The position numbers were made by a program, and so were the translations under genes. A stretch of DNA of 64,000 bases from Bacteroidota bacterium (GTDB taxonomy: Bacteria; Bacteroidota; Bacteroidia; Bacteroidales; JAAUTT01). Shown here piece by piece: positions 54,287 to 63,932 of this stretch (position 1 is the first letter of the stretch; every line of letters starts with the position of its first letter). Below the pieces are notes generated by a model. The model saw only the letters and a list, made by a program, of their open reading frames with translations. It searched no databases and was not told the DNA's origin. The stretch covers positions 1 to 64,000 of the forward strand of contig JAUZOO010000016.1 in assembly GCA_030706405.1 (NCBI GenBank). The letters are read 5' to 3'.

Positions 54287-56761
54287 ATGTCAATCGTTCA
54301 TAACCCGCAATTACAGTTAGCCCACGATTTTATAGAATATACCGGTCGCAATGTTTTCCTTACCGGGAAAGCAGGAACGGGCAAAACAACTTTCCTGCAC
54401 AACCTTAAAATGCATTCGCCTAAACGGATGATTGTGGTTGCACCTACGGGTGTAGCGGCTATCAATGCCGGGGGCGTTACCATTCATTCGTTTTTTCAAT
54501 TGTCGTTTGGGCCGCAAATACCTAACTCCAATTCGGGCGAAAACGGGCAGAACGCCGCTACGGCCAAGCGTTTCAGCCGCGAGAAGATAAACATCATCCG
54601 CAGCCTCGACCTTCTGGTGATCGACGAAATCAGTATGGTGCGTGCCGATCTTCTCGACGGTATCGACGAAGTATTACGGCGCTTTCGCAACCGCGACAAA
54701 CCTTTTGGGGGCGTTCAACTGCTTATGATTGGCGACTTACAACAGCTCTCACCAGTGGTTAAGGACGACGAATGGGAACTCCTCAAACCGTATTACGAAA
54801 CCATCTACTTTTTCAGCAGTCGCGCCCTGCGCCAAACACAGTTTGTAAGCATCGAGCTTAAACATATCTATCGCCAGAGCGACCATGTCTTTATCGATAT
54901 GCTCAATAAAATCCGCGAAAACCGTATCGATGAAGAAACACTTCGCGAACTCAACAAACGTCATATTCCTAATTTTACATATAACGACGAGGACGGGTAT
55001 ATCACGCTCACTACCCATAATTCGCAAGCGCAAAACCTCAACGAGTTAAAGCTTGAAAAGTTAAAAACCAAGCCTCATACGTTTACGGCCAGCGTTCAGG
55101 GCGATTTCCCCGAATACTCCTACCCTACCGATCTGGAATTGACGTTAAAAGAAGGAGCTCAGGTTATGTTTGTAAAAAACGACTCGGCTTATCCCCGGCA
55201 ATATTTTAATGGAAAAATCGGAAGGGTTGTCCGTATCGACGAAGATACGATCCGGGTACAATGCCCGGACGATAGTTTCGAGATTGCGGCCCAGCGCGTG
55301 CAATGGGAGAATGTTAAATATAGCATCGACGAAGAAACCAAAGAGATTAAAGAATCGATAGCCGGGACTTTCGAACAATTTCCGCTGAAACTGGCTTGGG
55401 CTATTACCATCCATAAAAGTCAGGGACTCACTTTTGAGCGTGCCATTATCGATGCCAAAGCGGCTTTTGCTCATGGACAGGTATATGTGGCCCTTAGTCG
55501 TTGCAAAACCATCGAAGGACTGGTACTGAGTTCGCCCGTGCTTCACCGGAGTATCATTAGCGACGCTACGGTACTCGGTTTTACTCAAAATGTAGAGCTT
55601 AACCCGCCTACGCACGATCAATTAATCGATAATCAGCATAAATATCAACGCGAACTACTTTTCGATGTGTTCGATTTCGGCACGATACGTCGCCGGCTGG
55701 GATATTGCATAAAACTGATGAACGAACACGCCACGAGTATCCACCTCAGCCTGCGCGATATTTTTAACAGGCTCAACGTTTCGGCAAAAGCTGATCTCAG
55801 CGATGTAGCCGCCAAATTCCAAAACCAGATTGTCCAGCTCACACAGGAAGATCCCGATGTAGAAGAAAACGCCACATTACAGGACCGCATTACTAAAGCG
55901 GCCGCGTATTTTTATGAAAAAACAGAAACCGGCCTGGTGTTCGAACTCAACCGTCTTTCCATCGACATCGACAACAAAGCCATCCGCAAATCGGTTTCCG
56001 AAGCCGTTGAACGGCTCTCCAACGAATCAACACAGAAGCTGGAAGCCTTTAAAGCCTGCCTTAACGGTTTTGTGGTGAAGGATTTTCTCAATGCCCGGGC
56101 AAAAGCGGCTATCGAAACGCCTGCGGCCAAAACTTCAGCAAAGACTACCGAACCGCGGGTTCCGTCCAACGTTACTCATCCTAAATTGTACATGGCCATC
56201 CGTAACTGGCGCAACAACAAAGCCGACGAGCTCAACGTTGAAACATACATGATACTTCCGACAAAATCGCTTATGGAACTTGTATCCAACCTTCCATCGT
56301 CGGCAGCTGAACTTAAAAAGATTAAGGGCTTTGGCGTTAAAAAAGTACAACAGTTTGGCGCCGAAATACTGGAAATCATCAACGATTATCTTATCGATAA
56401 CAACATGGCATTTTCGATTGCGCAAGAACAGGAAGAGTCCGAAGAAACTACAAAGCCTCCAAAACCGGACACTAAGCTTCTCAGCTTCGAGCTGTTTAAC
56501 GCCGGAAAAACTACGGAGGAGATTGCCCGCGAACGGGGACTTTCCATCATCACTATTGATGCACACCTGGGACATTACGTGGCATTAGGTCAAATCGACA
56601 TACATCGGTTGGTGGCACCTGAAAAAGTAAAACGTATCACCAGCTATTTTCTCGAAAACCCGGGAGCAAAACTCACTCCAGCCAGGGATGCTCTCGGTGA
56701 AGATATATCGTATTCGGAACTAAAGTTTGTACAAAAATACATGAGCATCGAAAATCCATAA
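54287..56761 (+). CDS. Pif1/RecD-like DNA helicase with HRDC and C-terminal HTH domains
   Basis: 824-residue superfamily 1 helicase. Walker A is LTGKAGTGKTTFL (about 26-36); Walker B is LLVIDEISMV (near 106). Further motifs are GVQLLMIGDLQQLSPV, LKHIYRQSD, a C-terminal UvrD_C_2 block KLAWAITIHKSQGLTFERAI (near 365) and YVALSRCKTIEGLVLSSP. Beyond the helicase core lie an HRDC-like domain (about 625-705, LPSSAAELKKIKGFGVKKVQQFGAEI) and a helix-turn-helix tail (about 730-820, FELFNAGKTTEEIARERGLSIITIDAHL). This fused form is common in Bacteroidota; its DNA substrate is not known. It follows the tandem repeat region and precedes the GH43 gene by 13 nt. Confidence 0.92.
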   Translation: MSIVHNPQLQLAHDFIEYTGRNVFLTGKAGTGKTTFLHNLKMHSPKRMIVVAPTGVAAINAGGVTIHSFFQLSFGPQIPNSNSGENGQNAATAKRFSREKINIIRSLDLLVIDEISMVRADLLDGIDEVLRRFRNRDKPFGGVQLLMIGDLQQLSPVVKDDEWELLKPYYETIYFFSSRALRQTQFVSIELKHIYRQSDHVFIDMLNKIRENRIDEETLRELNKRHIPNFTYNDEDGYITLTTHNSQAQNLNELKLEKLKTKPHTFTASVQGDFPEYSYPTDLELTLKEGAQVMFVKNDSAYPRQYFNGKIGRVVRIDEDTIRVQCPDDSFEIAAQRVQWENVKYSIDEETKEIKESIAGTFEQFPLKLAWAITIHKSQGLTFERAIIDAKAAFAHGQVYVALSRCKTIEGLVLSSPVLHRSIISDATVLGFTQNVELNPPTHDQLIDNQHKYQRELLFDVFDFGTIRRRLGYCIKLMNEHATSIHLSLRDIFNRLNVSAKADLSDVAAKFQNQIVQLTQEDPDVEENATLQDRITKAAAYFYEKTETGLVFELNRLSIDIDNKAIRKSVSEAVERLSNESTQKLEAFKACLNGFVVKDFLNARAKAAIETPAAKTSAKTTEPRVPSNVTHPKLYMAIRNWRNNKADELNVETYMILPTKSLMELVSNLPSSAAELKKIKGFGVKKVQQFGAEILEIINDYLIDNNMAFSIAQEQEESEETTKPPKPDTKLLSFELFNAGKTTEEIARERGLSIITIDAHLGHYVALGQIDIHRLVAPEKVKRITSYFLENPGAKLTPARDALGEDISYSELKFVQKYMSIENP

Positions 56762-56774
56762 CAACTCATTTGTA

Positions 56775-57815
56775 ATGAAAAACCTTCTATCACTATTAAC
56801 AATTATTCTTTGGGTGATATCTGCACAGGCACAGCCCAGGATGAATTTTGAAGTCGGACAAATAACGCCAACCCGCGAAACATCGGTACACGACCCGGTA
56901 ATGATTAAGCAAGACAGCGTCTATTACCTCTTCTGCACAGGATGGGGCATCAGCATGTGGTCGTCTAAAGATTTTAAGAACTGGAAACGCGAGAAACCTA
57001 TATTCGACAAGGCTCCTCAATGGGCCACGGAGGCTATTTCCGAATTCAAAGGCCACATCTGGGCTCCGGACATCAGCTATTTTAAGGGCCAATACTATTT
57101 GTATTACTCTGTTTCGGCTTTTGGAAAGAATACATCGTGCATCGGGCTGGCTACCAACAAAACCTTGCATACCAACAGTCCCGACTACCAATGGATTGAC
57201 CATGGTAAAATAATCCAGTCGATACCCGGCATTACCAATTGGAACGCTATTGACCCTAATCTCATAACCGACAAGAAAGGAACACCATACCTGGTTTTCG
57301 GTTCGTTTTGGGACGGCATTAAACTTGCCCGGTTAAACCCCGATGCCATGAGCCTGGCGGATAGCATCAGCCTTCTACCCACCATTGCTACGCGTAAGAA
57401 AGACCCTGCAATTAAAGACAACCTCCCGGCCGTAGAGGGAAACCCTGTAGATGCCGGAGGAAATGCCATCGAAGCTCCTTTTATCTTCAAGAAAAACGGA
57501 TTTTATTACCTTTTTGCCTCAATCGACTATTGTTGCAAAGGCGTTAACAGTACTTATAAAATGATTGTGGGACGCGCCAAAAGTTTAACCGGCCCTTATG
57601 TTGACAAAGAAGGCATCCCGCTAGCCAAGGGAGGCGGCTCCATTGTCCTGGCCGGAGATAAAGATTGGTATGGTGTGGGGCATAACGCCGTGGTCTCCTT
57701 CGACGGTATCGATTATCTCATTTTTCACGGTTACGATGCCAAAGATAATGGTCGTTCCAAACTTCGTATTGAGAAACTCTCTTGGCCTAAGGGTTGGCCC
57801 TTGGTTACAAAGTAA
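56775..57815 (+). CDS. Arabinan endo-1,5-alpha-L-arabinosidase (GH43)
   Basis: 346-residue secreted glycoside hydrolase with a signal peptide ending at AQAQP. The five-bladed propeller fold of GH43 shows the three acidic active-site residues: D40 (SVHDPVMI, base), D160 (NAIDPNLI, pKa modulator) and E233 (AIEAPFIF, acid). The stretches YLFCTGWGISMWSSKDFKNW, HIWAPDISYFKGQYYLYYSVS and GHNAVVSFDG are typical of endo-arabinanases. It starts 13 nt after the helicase stop, an odd partner functionally, so co-transcription may be incidental. No SusC/SusD pair or sulfatase is near, so this is not part of a visible polysaccharide-utilisation locus. Confidence 0.9.
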   Translation: MKNLLSLLTIILWVISAQAQPRMNFEVGQITPTRETSVHDPVMIKQDSVYYLFCTGWGISMWSSKDFKNWKREKPIFDKAPQWATEAISEFKGHIWAPDISYFKGQYYLYYSVSAFGKNTSCIGLATNKTLHTNSPDYQWIDHGKIIQSIPGITNWNAIDPNLITDKKGTPYLVFGSFWDGIKLARLNPDAMSLADSISLLPTIATRKKDPAIKDNLPAVEGNPVDAGGNAIEAPFIFKKNGFYYLFASIDYCCKGVNSTYKMIVGRAKSLTGPYVDKEGIPLAKGGGSIVLAGDKDWYGVGHNAVVSFDGIDYLIFHGYDAKDNGRSKLRIEKLSWPKGWPLVTK

Positions 57816-57845
57816 TCTTTAATTCAATCGAATGTTACTAAACAA

Positions 57846-57899
57846 AATCAAAGCAGGCTACGAAGTATATATTTCGCAGCCCGCTTTGATTAATTTTTT
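57846..57899. terminator. Terminator between GH43 and response regulator
   Basis: AATCAAAGC (57846-57854) pairs with GCTTTGATT (57883-57891), with an inner GGCTACGAA/TTCGCAGCC stem and a following AATTTTTTC tract. The flanking genes converge. Confidence 0.8.
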
Positions 57900-57908
57900 C
57901 AACCTTTT

Positions 57909-58283
57909 TTATTTACCTCCCAGCCTTTCAATAATTGCACCGTCTATCTCCTTCATATCAAAAGGCTTTTGAAAGTATCTACTGATTAATCCGCTATTCA
58001 AATATTTTCGAATTTCAGGGGTAATTTCGTAACCGGTTAATATGTAAAAATAAATATGGGGATATAATTCTTTGGCCTTTAAAATAAATTCGAGGCCCGA
58101 CATCTTCGGCATCCGCATATCGCTTATCACCACATCGACATCAGGCGTTTCCTGCAAAACAGATAACCCCGCCATTCCGGATTCGGCAGTAAACACAAAA
58201 TATTTTTTCGCAAATATGCTTTTAAACAACATCAGGTTTAAAGGCTCATCGTCAACATAAAGAATTTTTATATTTCTCTCCAT
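57909..58283 (-). CDS. Single-domain response regulator
   Basis: 124 residues, a receiver domain only. Acidic pocket D11/D12 (YVDDEP), phospho-acceptor D55 (VVISDMRMP), switch T83 (ILTGYE) and K106 (FQKPF) are all present, so it can be phosphorylated. There is no output domain; it probably acts through protein contacts or as a phosphate shuttle. It lies 10 nt behind the PAS histidine kinase gene, which is its likely partner. Confidence 0.95.
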   Translation of the reverse strand: MERNIKILYVDDEPLNLMLFKSIFAKKYFVFTAESGMAGLSVLQETPDVDVVISDMRMPKMSGLEFILKAKELYPHIYFYILTGYEITPEIRKYLNSGLISRYFQKPFDMKEIDGAIIERLGGK

Positions 58284-58293
58284 ATTTCAACTT

Positions 58294-60555
58294 TTAAAAG
58301 CATGGCAAAGTAATAATAAATCGGGTTCCTTCATTTACTTTAGAGAAACATTGAATCGTCCCGCTGTGCTCGCAAATAATCCGCAGAGCAATGGAAAGTC
58401 CCAGACCAGTTCCCTTACCAGGTTCCTTGGTAGTAAAAAAGGGATCGAAAATATATTTAAGGTCGTCTTCTTTTATGCCTGGGCCGGTATCTGATATCGC
58501 AATTGATACGCTTTTGTTCTCGAGAGAAGTCTGTATCTTAATTATACCTTCCTCCGGTATTGCCTGAATTGCGTTTACCAAAATATTCAGCAAAGCCTGA
58601 TGAATCTTTCCTTCATTTATTAAAACTTTCGGAATCCCGGCTTCATAATCTTTCTGTACCTCTATGCGGTTTTTATATTGATTATAAAGAATGGTAAGGC
58701 AATCTTCAATTACCTCATGGATATTACATTCTACAAACGGCAAATCATCGGACCGGCTATACCGGCTTAAACTTTTAACAATGCCGGTAGTACGACTTAT
58801 CCCGGTGTTTATAGCGTCAAAATAAGGCACCAGTTCGTTGTAATCGTCAGCATATTTCTCCTTGATAAAGTTGTCGATTATGGCAGCTCCATTATAAATG
58901 TAGTTTATCGGATTGTTAATCTCATGAGCAACTCCGGCTATAAGAATACCCAACGACGCCATCTTTTCGGTCTGAACCAACTGCTCCTGAGCCTCTTTAA
59001 GTTTTTTAAGAGTCTGTTCCAGATTTTCACGCTCTTTGTTTAATTCGTCGTTGCTTGCCTGAAGTTTTTTTATAACCGACGCCAGTTCTTCGGTTCGTTC
59101 CCGTACCAACAACTCCAAGTGATTGCGATAATTTTGCAGCTCGTGTTCCGTTTTTTTCTTTTCGGTAACATCAATATTCGTTCGAAGTACAACCTTTTGC
59201 CCGTTAAGCTCAACAATATTAGCTGATACATATAAATTTACATCTTCGCCATTTCTGTCAGCGTAAGTTATTTCAATGTTATCGACATGGCCGCTGGAAA
59301 TGAGTAGATCTTTAATAATTTCTTCGCCGGCTTCTTTAACACGGAGGCCGAGTTCACTCGGCTTTTTACCAATAATCAGTTCGGACGGCATTCCCAAGGC
59401 CTTATTAAAAGCCTTGTTAGTCATTATAAAACGCCCTTCCAGGCTGGAAAGCGTAATCGGGATAGGCGCCCGTTCCACCAGGGTCCTGAACAATTCGCGG
59501 CTTTGCCTTAAATCTTCCTCAGCCTTTACGCGATCGGTAACATCAACAATTATACCCCTTAAGCCCACAGGGACTTCATTTTCAGTTATCACACTGGTAT
59601 AGATTTCTACCTGAATAACACTTCCATCTTTTTTCCGTGCAGAATAATGATTACGCTGTGAGGTCTCGCCCTTAAGCAGTTTTTGAATAATTTCCTGCAC
59701 ACGTAAATGATCTTCTGTGTCAATTACACTCCAAATAGACAATCCCATAACAACATCTTCTTCAGTATATCCAAAATGCTGGTAGCCTGACCGATTTACA
59801 TACGACAGCCTCCCGTTTAAATCCGACTCATATACGGTTTGAGGCAAAAACTCGGTCATTTCGCGAAACTTACGTTCACTTTCAATTAACGCTTTTTCTA
59901 TTTCTTTACGTCTTTCAATATCTTTTTGAACCCTGTCCTGCGCATTTTTGTTGATGGAATAAATATTATACCCCACTATGCCCATAAAAGCAAAAGAAAC
60001 AGATACATCAATCAGATAATCCCAAAATTCTTTATTACTTAATCCCAAATCCGTCCTAAATGCTACTATGAATAGTAATAGGATTCCAATGTTAACTGCC
60101 GAATAAAGTAATATGGAATATTTTCGTTTCCCAACAAGCAGGGGAACCATTGCCATGGCTGCAAAAACATACACCACCGTATCAAGCCGGATTAAAAGCG
60201 TATCCTGTTCGAATATTACAATCAACCAGGTTACCATCATAACCAATACAGGAATGAGGTGGGCTGACAGGTTATAATGCCCCTTTATCAGCAACCGGAA
60301 ACAGGAAAACACCGCGGCCCAACCAATGGTTAAGGGAAGTAATACCGTGATGTGCGATTTATCAGTGATATTGCTTAACGGATGGGTGATAAGCCGGAAC
60401 AGGATAAGCAATGGAATGATGCATAATAGCAGGACACATAGATAAAATACAAATTTTGCCCGCTGTTGCGAAACAAAGTCAGAATCTTCATAAAACTTTA
60501 ATAATCGGGGCAGTTTAATTTTATCCACGCTGTTGTATCTTTTACTATTACACAC
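58294..60555 (-). CDS. Membrane PAS-domain sensor histidine kinase
   Basis: 753 residues. About six transmembrane helices (about 30-205) without a large periplasmic loop are followed by two PAS/PAC domains (about 225-345 and 350-475; FREMTEFLPQTVYESDLNGRLSYVN, LFRTLVERAPIPITLSSLEGRFIMTN). A long coiled coil (about 480-530) precedes HisKA, LIAGVAHEINNPINYIYNG with H544. The HATPase domain has ILVNAIQAIPEEG, ISDTGPGIKEDD and TTKEPGKGTGLGLSIALRI. The single-domain response regulator follows directly. The signal is unknown. Confidence 0.93.
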   Translation of the reverse strand: MCNSKRYNSVDKIKLPRLLKFYEDSDFVSQQRAKFVFYLCVLLLCIIPLLILFRLITHPLSNITDKSHITVLLPLTIGWAAVFSCFRLLIKGHYNLSAHLIPVLVMMVTWLIVIFEQDTLLIRLDTVVYVFAAMAMVPLLVGKRKYSILLYSAVNIGILLLFIVAFRTDLGLSNKEFWDYLIDVSVSFAFMGIVGYNIYSINKNAQDRVQKDIERRKEIEKALIESERKFREMTEFLPQTVYESDLNGRLSYVNRSGYQHFGYTEEDVVMGLSIWSVIDTEDHLRVQEIIQKLLKGETSQRNHYSARKKDGSVIQVEIYTSVITENEVPVGLRGIIVDVTDRVKAEEDLRQSRELFRTLVERAPIPITLSSLEGRFIMTNKAFNKALGMPSELIIGKKPSELGLRVKEAGEEIIKDLLISSGHVDNIEITYADRNGEDVNLYVSANIVELNGQKVVLRTNIDVTEKKKTEHELQNYRNHLELLVRERTEELASVIKKLQASNDELNKERENLEQTLKKLKEAQEQLVQTEKMASLGILIAGVAHEINNPINYIYNGAAIIDNFIKEKYADDYNELVPYFDAINTGISRTTGIVKSLSRYSRSDDLPFVECNIHEVIEDCLTILYNQYKNRIEVQKDYEAGIPKVLINEGKIHQALLNILVNAIQAIPEEGIIKIQTSLENKSVSIAISDTGPGIKEDDLKYIFDPFFTTKEPGKGTGLGLSIALRIICEHSGTIQCFSKVNEGTRFIITLPCF

Positions 60556-60744
60556 ACATCTATTTGCTCATATTCAAACAAATATAAAAAACAGTTTATT
60601 CTGATAAACAATGGCAATTTATTAAAGTTTTTGGCAGAAGGGCTCTCTGCAAGGATAGTTTTACCTGCATTTTCAGGTAAAAAATACACGAAATTTGAGA
60701 TTATTTTAAGAGCTAAAAAGCTACAATTAGCAACTATTTGTAAG

Positions 60745-62040
60745 TTACTTAGAAGAAGTTTTGATATAATAATCGAAAATATTTTCCAGTATTACGGCAA
60801 CTGCCCCCATGATGCCCACACGCTGCCCCATTTCGGAAATAACCACAGATGATGGCTCCTTAAGCTGACGCATGCAATATGTATTTAGCGACTGCTGAAT
60901 TGGCATAGTTATATACTCTCCGGCCTGGGCCATTCTTCCCCCAATAATAATTAGCTCAGGATTAAACAATTGAATCAAAATCGAAAGACCTTTACCCAAA
61001 TTAAACCCAACTTCGCCAAGAATATTTATGGCGTACTGATCACCTTTGTTTGCAGCCTCCAGCACAAGCCTTGTTTCAACTTTATCATTATCTTCATCCG
61101 GAAGATTATGGGCTATTGAGGTTTTCCCGGCTTTTATACCTTCAAGAGCCAAACGCGAAAGCGCAATTGCTGAGGCAATAGTTTCGAGACAGCCTTGTTT
61201 GCCGCACTGGCACAAAATACCATTCTCTACCATTGGAATATGGCTTAACTCTCCGGCAAAACCAAGAGTGCCGCGGTAAAGCTTTCCATCTAGGATTAAT
61301 CCCAAACCGATACCCCAGTCCCAGAAAACACTAAGCACGTCCTTCTTCCCTTTTGCCAGACCAAAGCGATATTCGGCCAAAGCCACAGCCTTCGCATCGT
61401 TCTCAATAAATACGGGGCGTTTAAACTTTTCCTGTAAAATTTTCCGAACAGGTTTCTCCTTAAAATTGAAATATGTATAATTGGCACCTTTGCGGGAATC
61501 GACTAAACCCGGCATACTAACCCCTACAGCAATAACCTTTAAGGGGTCGATGCCCGAAGCCGCGATCAGTTCCGTGGCATAATTATACAGTTTATCAATG
61601 GTATCCATACTGTTATCAAGAAGAAACGAATATGAACAAACCTCGGTAACATTAGCATTTTCCCCGTTAAATATGGCCATTTGGGTCTTATATTTCCCCA
61701 TTTCGATAGCCAGCACATAAAAGGTATCATTCTTAACTCCATACAAATCAGGTTTTCTCCCGCCAATGGACTCTCCACGCCCCTGCTTTTCAATTAAACC
61801 AATGGTTGTCAATTCATTTAATATAGAAAATGAGCTCGGGGCACTTATCTTCAAATGACGGCAGATCTCCGAATTCGATTTTGGTCCACTGGAATACAAG
61901 TATTTAATAATCTTAAGTTCTTGTACAAACTTCTTTCTTTCGACCCCCGAAAGGTCCTCGGCATACTTGTTGTACCATTGTAAAAATTCCATAACTTTAT
62001 AACCTAATGTGCGATTTTTATTCTTCCGTAAAACTAACAA
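60745..62040 (-). CDS. ROK family transcriptional regulator (NagC/XylR type)
   Basis: Up to 431 residues. A winged helix-turn-helix (about 45-100, GPKSNSEICRHLKISAPSSFSILNELTTIGLIEKQGRG) precedes a ROK sugar-kinase-like domain with DWGIGLGLILDGKLYRGTLGFAGELSHI and the zinc site CQCGKQGCLET. Such proteins are repressors that sense a sugar or sugar phosphate. No obvious target operon is adjacent on this strand. The start may be the Met at residue 17 (MEFLQWYNKY, codon at 61992), because the first 16 residues are basic and unlike the family. The divergent gap to the VTC gene is 329 nt. Confidence 0.9.
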   Translation of the reverse strand: MLVLRKNKNRTLGYKVMEFLQWYNKYAEDLSGVERKKFVQELKIIKYLYSSGPKSNSEICRHLKISAPSSFSILNELTTIGLIEKQGRGESIGGRKPDLYGVKNDTFYVLAIEMGKYKTQMAIFNGENANVTEVCSYSFLLDNSMDTIDKLYNYATELIAASGIDPLKVIAVGVSMPGLVDSRKGANYTYFNFKEKPVRKILQEKFKRPVFIENDAKAVALAEYRFGLAKGKKDVLSVFWDWGIGLGLILDGKLYRGTLGFAGELSHIPMVENGILCQCGKQGCLETIASAIALSRLALEGIKAGKTSIAHNLPDEDNDKVETRLVLEAANKGDQYAINILGEVGFNLGKGLSILIQLFNPELIIIGGRMAQAGEYITMPIQQSLNTYCMRQLKEPSSVVISEMGQRVGIMGAVAVILENIFDYYIKTSSK

Positions 62041-62369
62041 AAAACCAATTAATCAACCACCCAACCAATGCTTTAATAAAATTTTAAAAAAAGAATCAGA
62101 CTATTAATAAACTAATCTCCAAACAATGGTTCTATTCTAAAATTTTATCAAATAAGTTACCCACATGTTCCTCCAGCCCCGCCCTCTTTATGTGAGCTTT
62201 TGCCATGTTATCTAAAATTTGAAGCATTATCATTTGTTGTGAAAAATGCTGTTTCTGTACCATTAATCTCGCAGATTATCGATTTTATTTCCAAAAAACT
62301 TTTGATCGAGGTAATTTTATGACGTTTTAAATTAGGAAGGCCGCACACTCTGGTAAAATTTATTAGCAC
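62041..62369. other. Gene-free divergent region between ROK regulator and VTC gene
   Basis: 329 nt, AT-rich, with no ORF that has a recognisable product and no strong hairpin. TTATCATTTG near 62227 is one base too long to be a clean TAnnTTTG box. It presumably holds both promoters and may hold a ROK operator, but I see no clear palindromic site. Confidence 0.45.
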
Positions 62370-63167
62370 ATGAAAACTATTCAATATTTCGCACATAAGT
62401 TTAAGCCCATCTCTCTGAAAGAGATAGATGGCGTAAAACTAATGGACCGGATTGACACCAAATTTATGTGTTCATCAAGCCTTATTCCTTCATTGCTCGA
62501 AATAGCTTGCGAATTTTACAGGATACTGGATATCGACGGGCTTCGGATAATGAACTACCAGACAAATTATTACGACACTGACAAATTTTCGATGTACCTC
62601 GACCATCAAAACGGAAAACTAAACCGCTTTAAAATCAGAGAACGGGAATATGTCGATTCTGAAATATCGTTTCTGGAAGTGAAATTTAAAAACAATAAAA
62701 ACCGCACTATAAAATCGCGTATAAAACGCGATGTTCCGGGAACATCCATTACCATGCAGGAAAAATCATTTCTTGCCGAAAATTCACCCTATCCATCAAG
62801 CAGCCTCTCGTTTAAACTTAGCAATAGCTTTAAACGTATCACCTTAGCTAACCGGGACGAGCGAATAACCATTGATTTCGATATTAGTTTTTCAAACATT
62901 TGTGGCGATTACCTAACCATGCCTTCGGTTGCCATTATTGAAGTCAAACAAAAAGCCTACTCTCCCAATACACCAATTGGCCAAATCTTAAAATGGTTTA
63001 AGATTCCGCTTTCCGGAGGTAGTAAATATTGCATCGGGGTTGCCTCGCTTTATCCGGAGGTAAAATCCAACCGCATGAAGCCAATTTTCAAAACATTACA
63101 TTCATTAAGCATGCAATCCTCTCCCGTTGAGTCCAAACTACCCGATTTAAAACTCGTAATGTCATAA
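62370..63167 (+). CDS. VTC-domain polyphosphate polymerase family protein
   Basis: 265 residues with no signal peptide. The VTC/CYTH-like tunnel fold is shown by KLMDRIDTKFMC near the start, YQTNYYDTDKFSMYLDHQNGKLNRFKIREREY, FLEVKFKNNKNRTIKSRI, RITIDFDISFSN and VAIIEVKQK, supplying the basic and acidic residues that line the tunnel in yeast Vtc4. Bacterial homologues are predicted inorganic polyphosphate polymerases or binders. It is followed after 28 nt by a DUF4956 membrane protein, a pairing that recurs widely and suggests a membrane-associated complex. Confidence 0.9.
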   Translation: MKTIQYFAHKFKPISLKEIDGVKLMDRIDTKFMCSSSLIPSLLEIACEFYRILDIDGLRIMNYQTNYYDTDKFSMYLDHQNGKLNRFKIREREYVDSEISFLEVKFKNNKNRTIKSRIKRDVPGTSITMQEKSFLAENSPYPSSSLSFKLSNSFKRITLANRDERITIDFDISFSNICGDYLTMPSVAIIEVKQKAYSPNTPIGQILKWFKIPLSGGSKYCIGVASLYPEVKSNRMKPIFKTLHSLSMQSSPVESKLPDLKLVMS

Positions 63168-63195
63168 TAACCAAAACTAACAACCAATATTTATA

Positions 63196-63909
63196 ATGAA
63201 AGGAATAAACGTCGCACAATTATCAGCACCCTCGCCCGATACCGACTTATCAAACGTAGGCCTTTTAGGTTCAGAAATAGTAAACGTCACCAACCTCACT
63301 GACCTTGTTTTACGTTTCGCCCTTAACTTTCTGGTCATCCTGATTATCGTCAGGGTATTATACTATCAATCAACACGTCGCAAGGATTACCTTTTCACAT
63401 ATATCCTTATAAGCAGTACCATTTTTCTGCTCTGCTTCATGCTGGCTAGTGTAAAGATGGGCATTGGCTTTGCCCTTGGACTTTTTGCCATATTCGGCAT
63501 CATCCGGTACCGTACCATGTCGGTACCCATTCGCGAAATGACCTACCTGTTTGTTGTTATCGGGATAACCGTAATTAATGCCCTGTCCAACAATAAAGTA
63601 AGTCTGACCGAACTATTATTTTGCAACGGGCTCATCATTGGCATTATCTGGGCACTCGAAAGGGCTTGGTTCCTGAAACACGAATCGAGCAAGCTGATTA
63701 TTTACGAGAAAATTGAACTCATTAAAAAAGAAAATTACGAACTACTTCTAGCCGATTTAAAAGAACGTACCGGACTGGAAATACACCGGGCAGAAGTGGG
63801 CAAAATTAATTTTCTGCGCGATACTGCCGAGGTCATCATCTATTATTACAACGGAATGACCAATGTTTTGCCGGAAGACAACTACAACGAAGTTCCGGAT
63901 AACGACTGA
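63196..63909 (+). CDS. DUF4956 membrane protein
   Basis: 237 residues. Four transmembrane helices lie between about 40 and 155 (LRFALNFLVILIIVRVLYY, YILISSTIFLLCFML, GFALGLFAIFGIIRYRT, MTYLFVVIGITVINAL), followed by a cytoplasmic alpha/beta tail. GLFAIFGIIRYRTMSVPIREMTYLF is the family signature. DUF4956 proteins are encoded next to VTC-domain polymerases, and a role as membrane channel or anchor for polyphosphate has been suggested by context only. Confidence 0.9.
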   Translation: MKGINVAQLSAPSPDTDLSNVGLLGSEIVNVTNLTDLVLRFALNFLVILIIVRVLYYQSTRRKDYLFTYILISSTIFLLCFMLASVKMGIGFALGLFAIFGIIRYRTMSVPIREMTYLFVVIGITVINALSNNKVSLTELLFCNGLIIGIIWALERAWFLKHESSKLIIYEKIELIKKENYELLLADLKERTGLEIHRAEVGKINFLRDTAEVIIYYYNGMTNVLPEDNYNEVPDND

Positions 63910-63932
63910 TAATTAACTTATTTCCAAAGCGA

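Noticed and set aside
56775-57815. Polysaccharide-utilisation locus around the GH43 gene
   Set aside because: No SusC/SusD pair, further glycoside hydrolases or a hybrid two-component regulator is adjacent; the ROK gene is 3 kb away behind a terminator.
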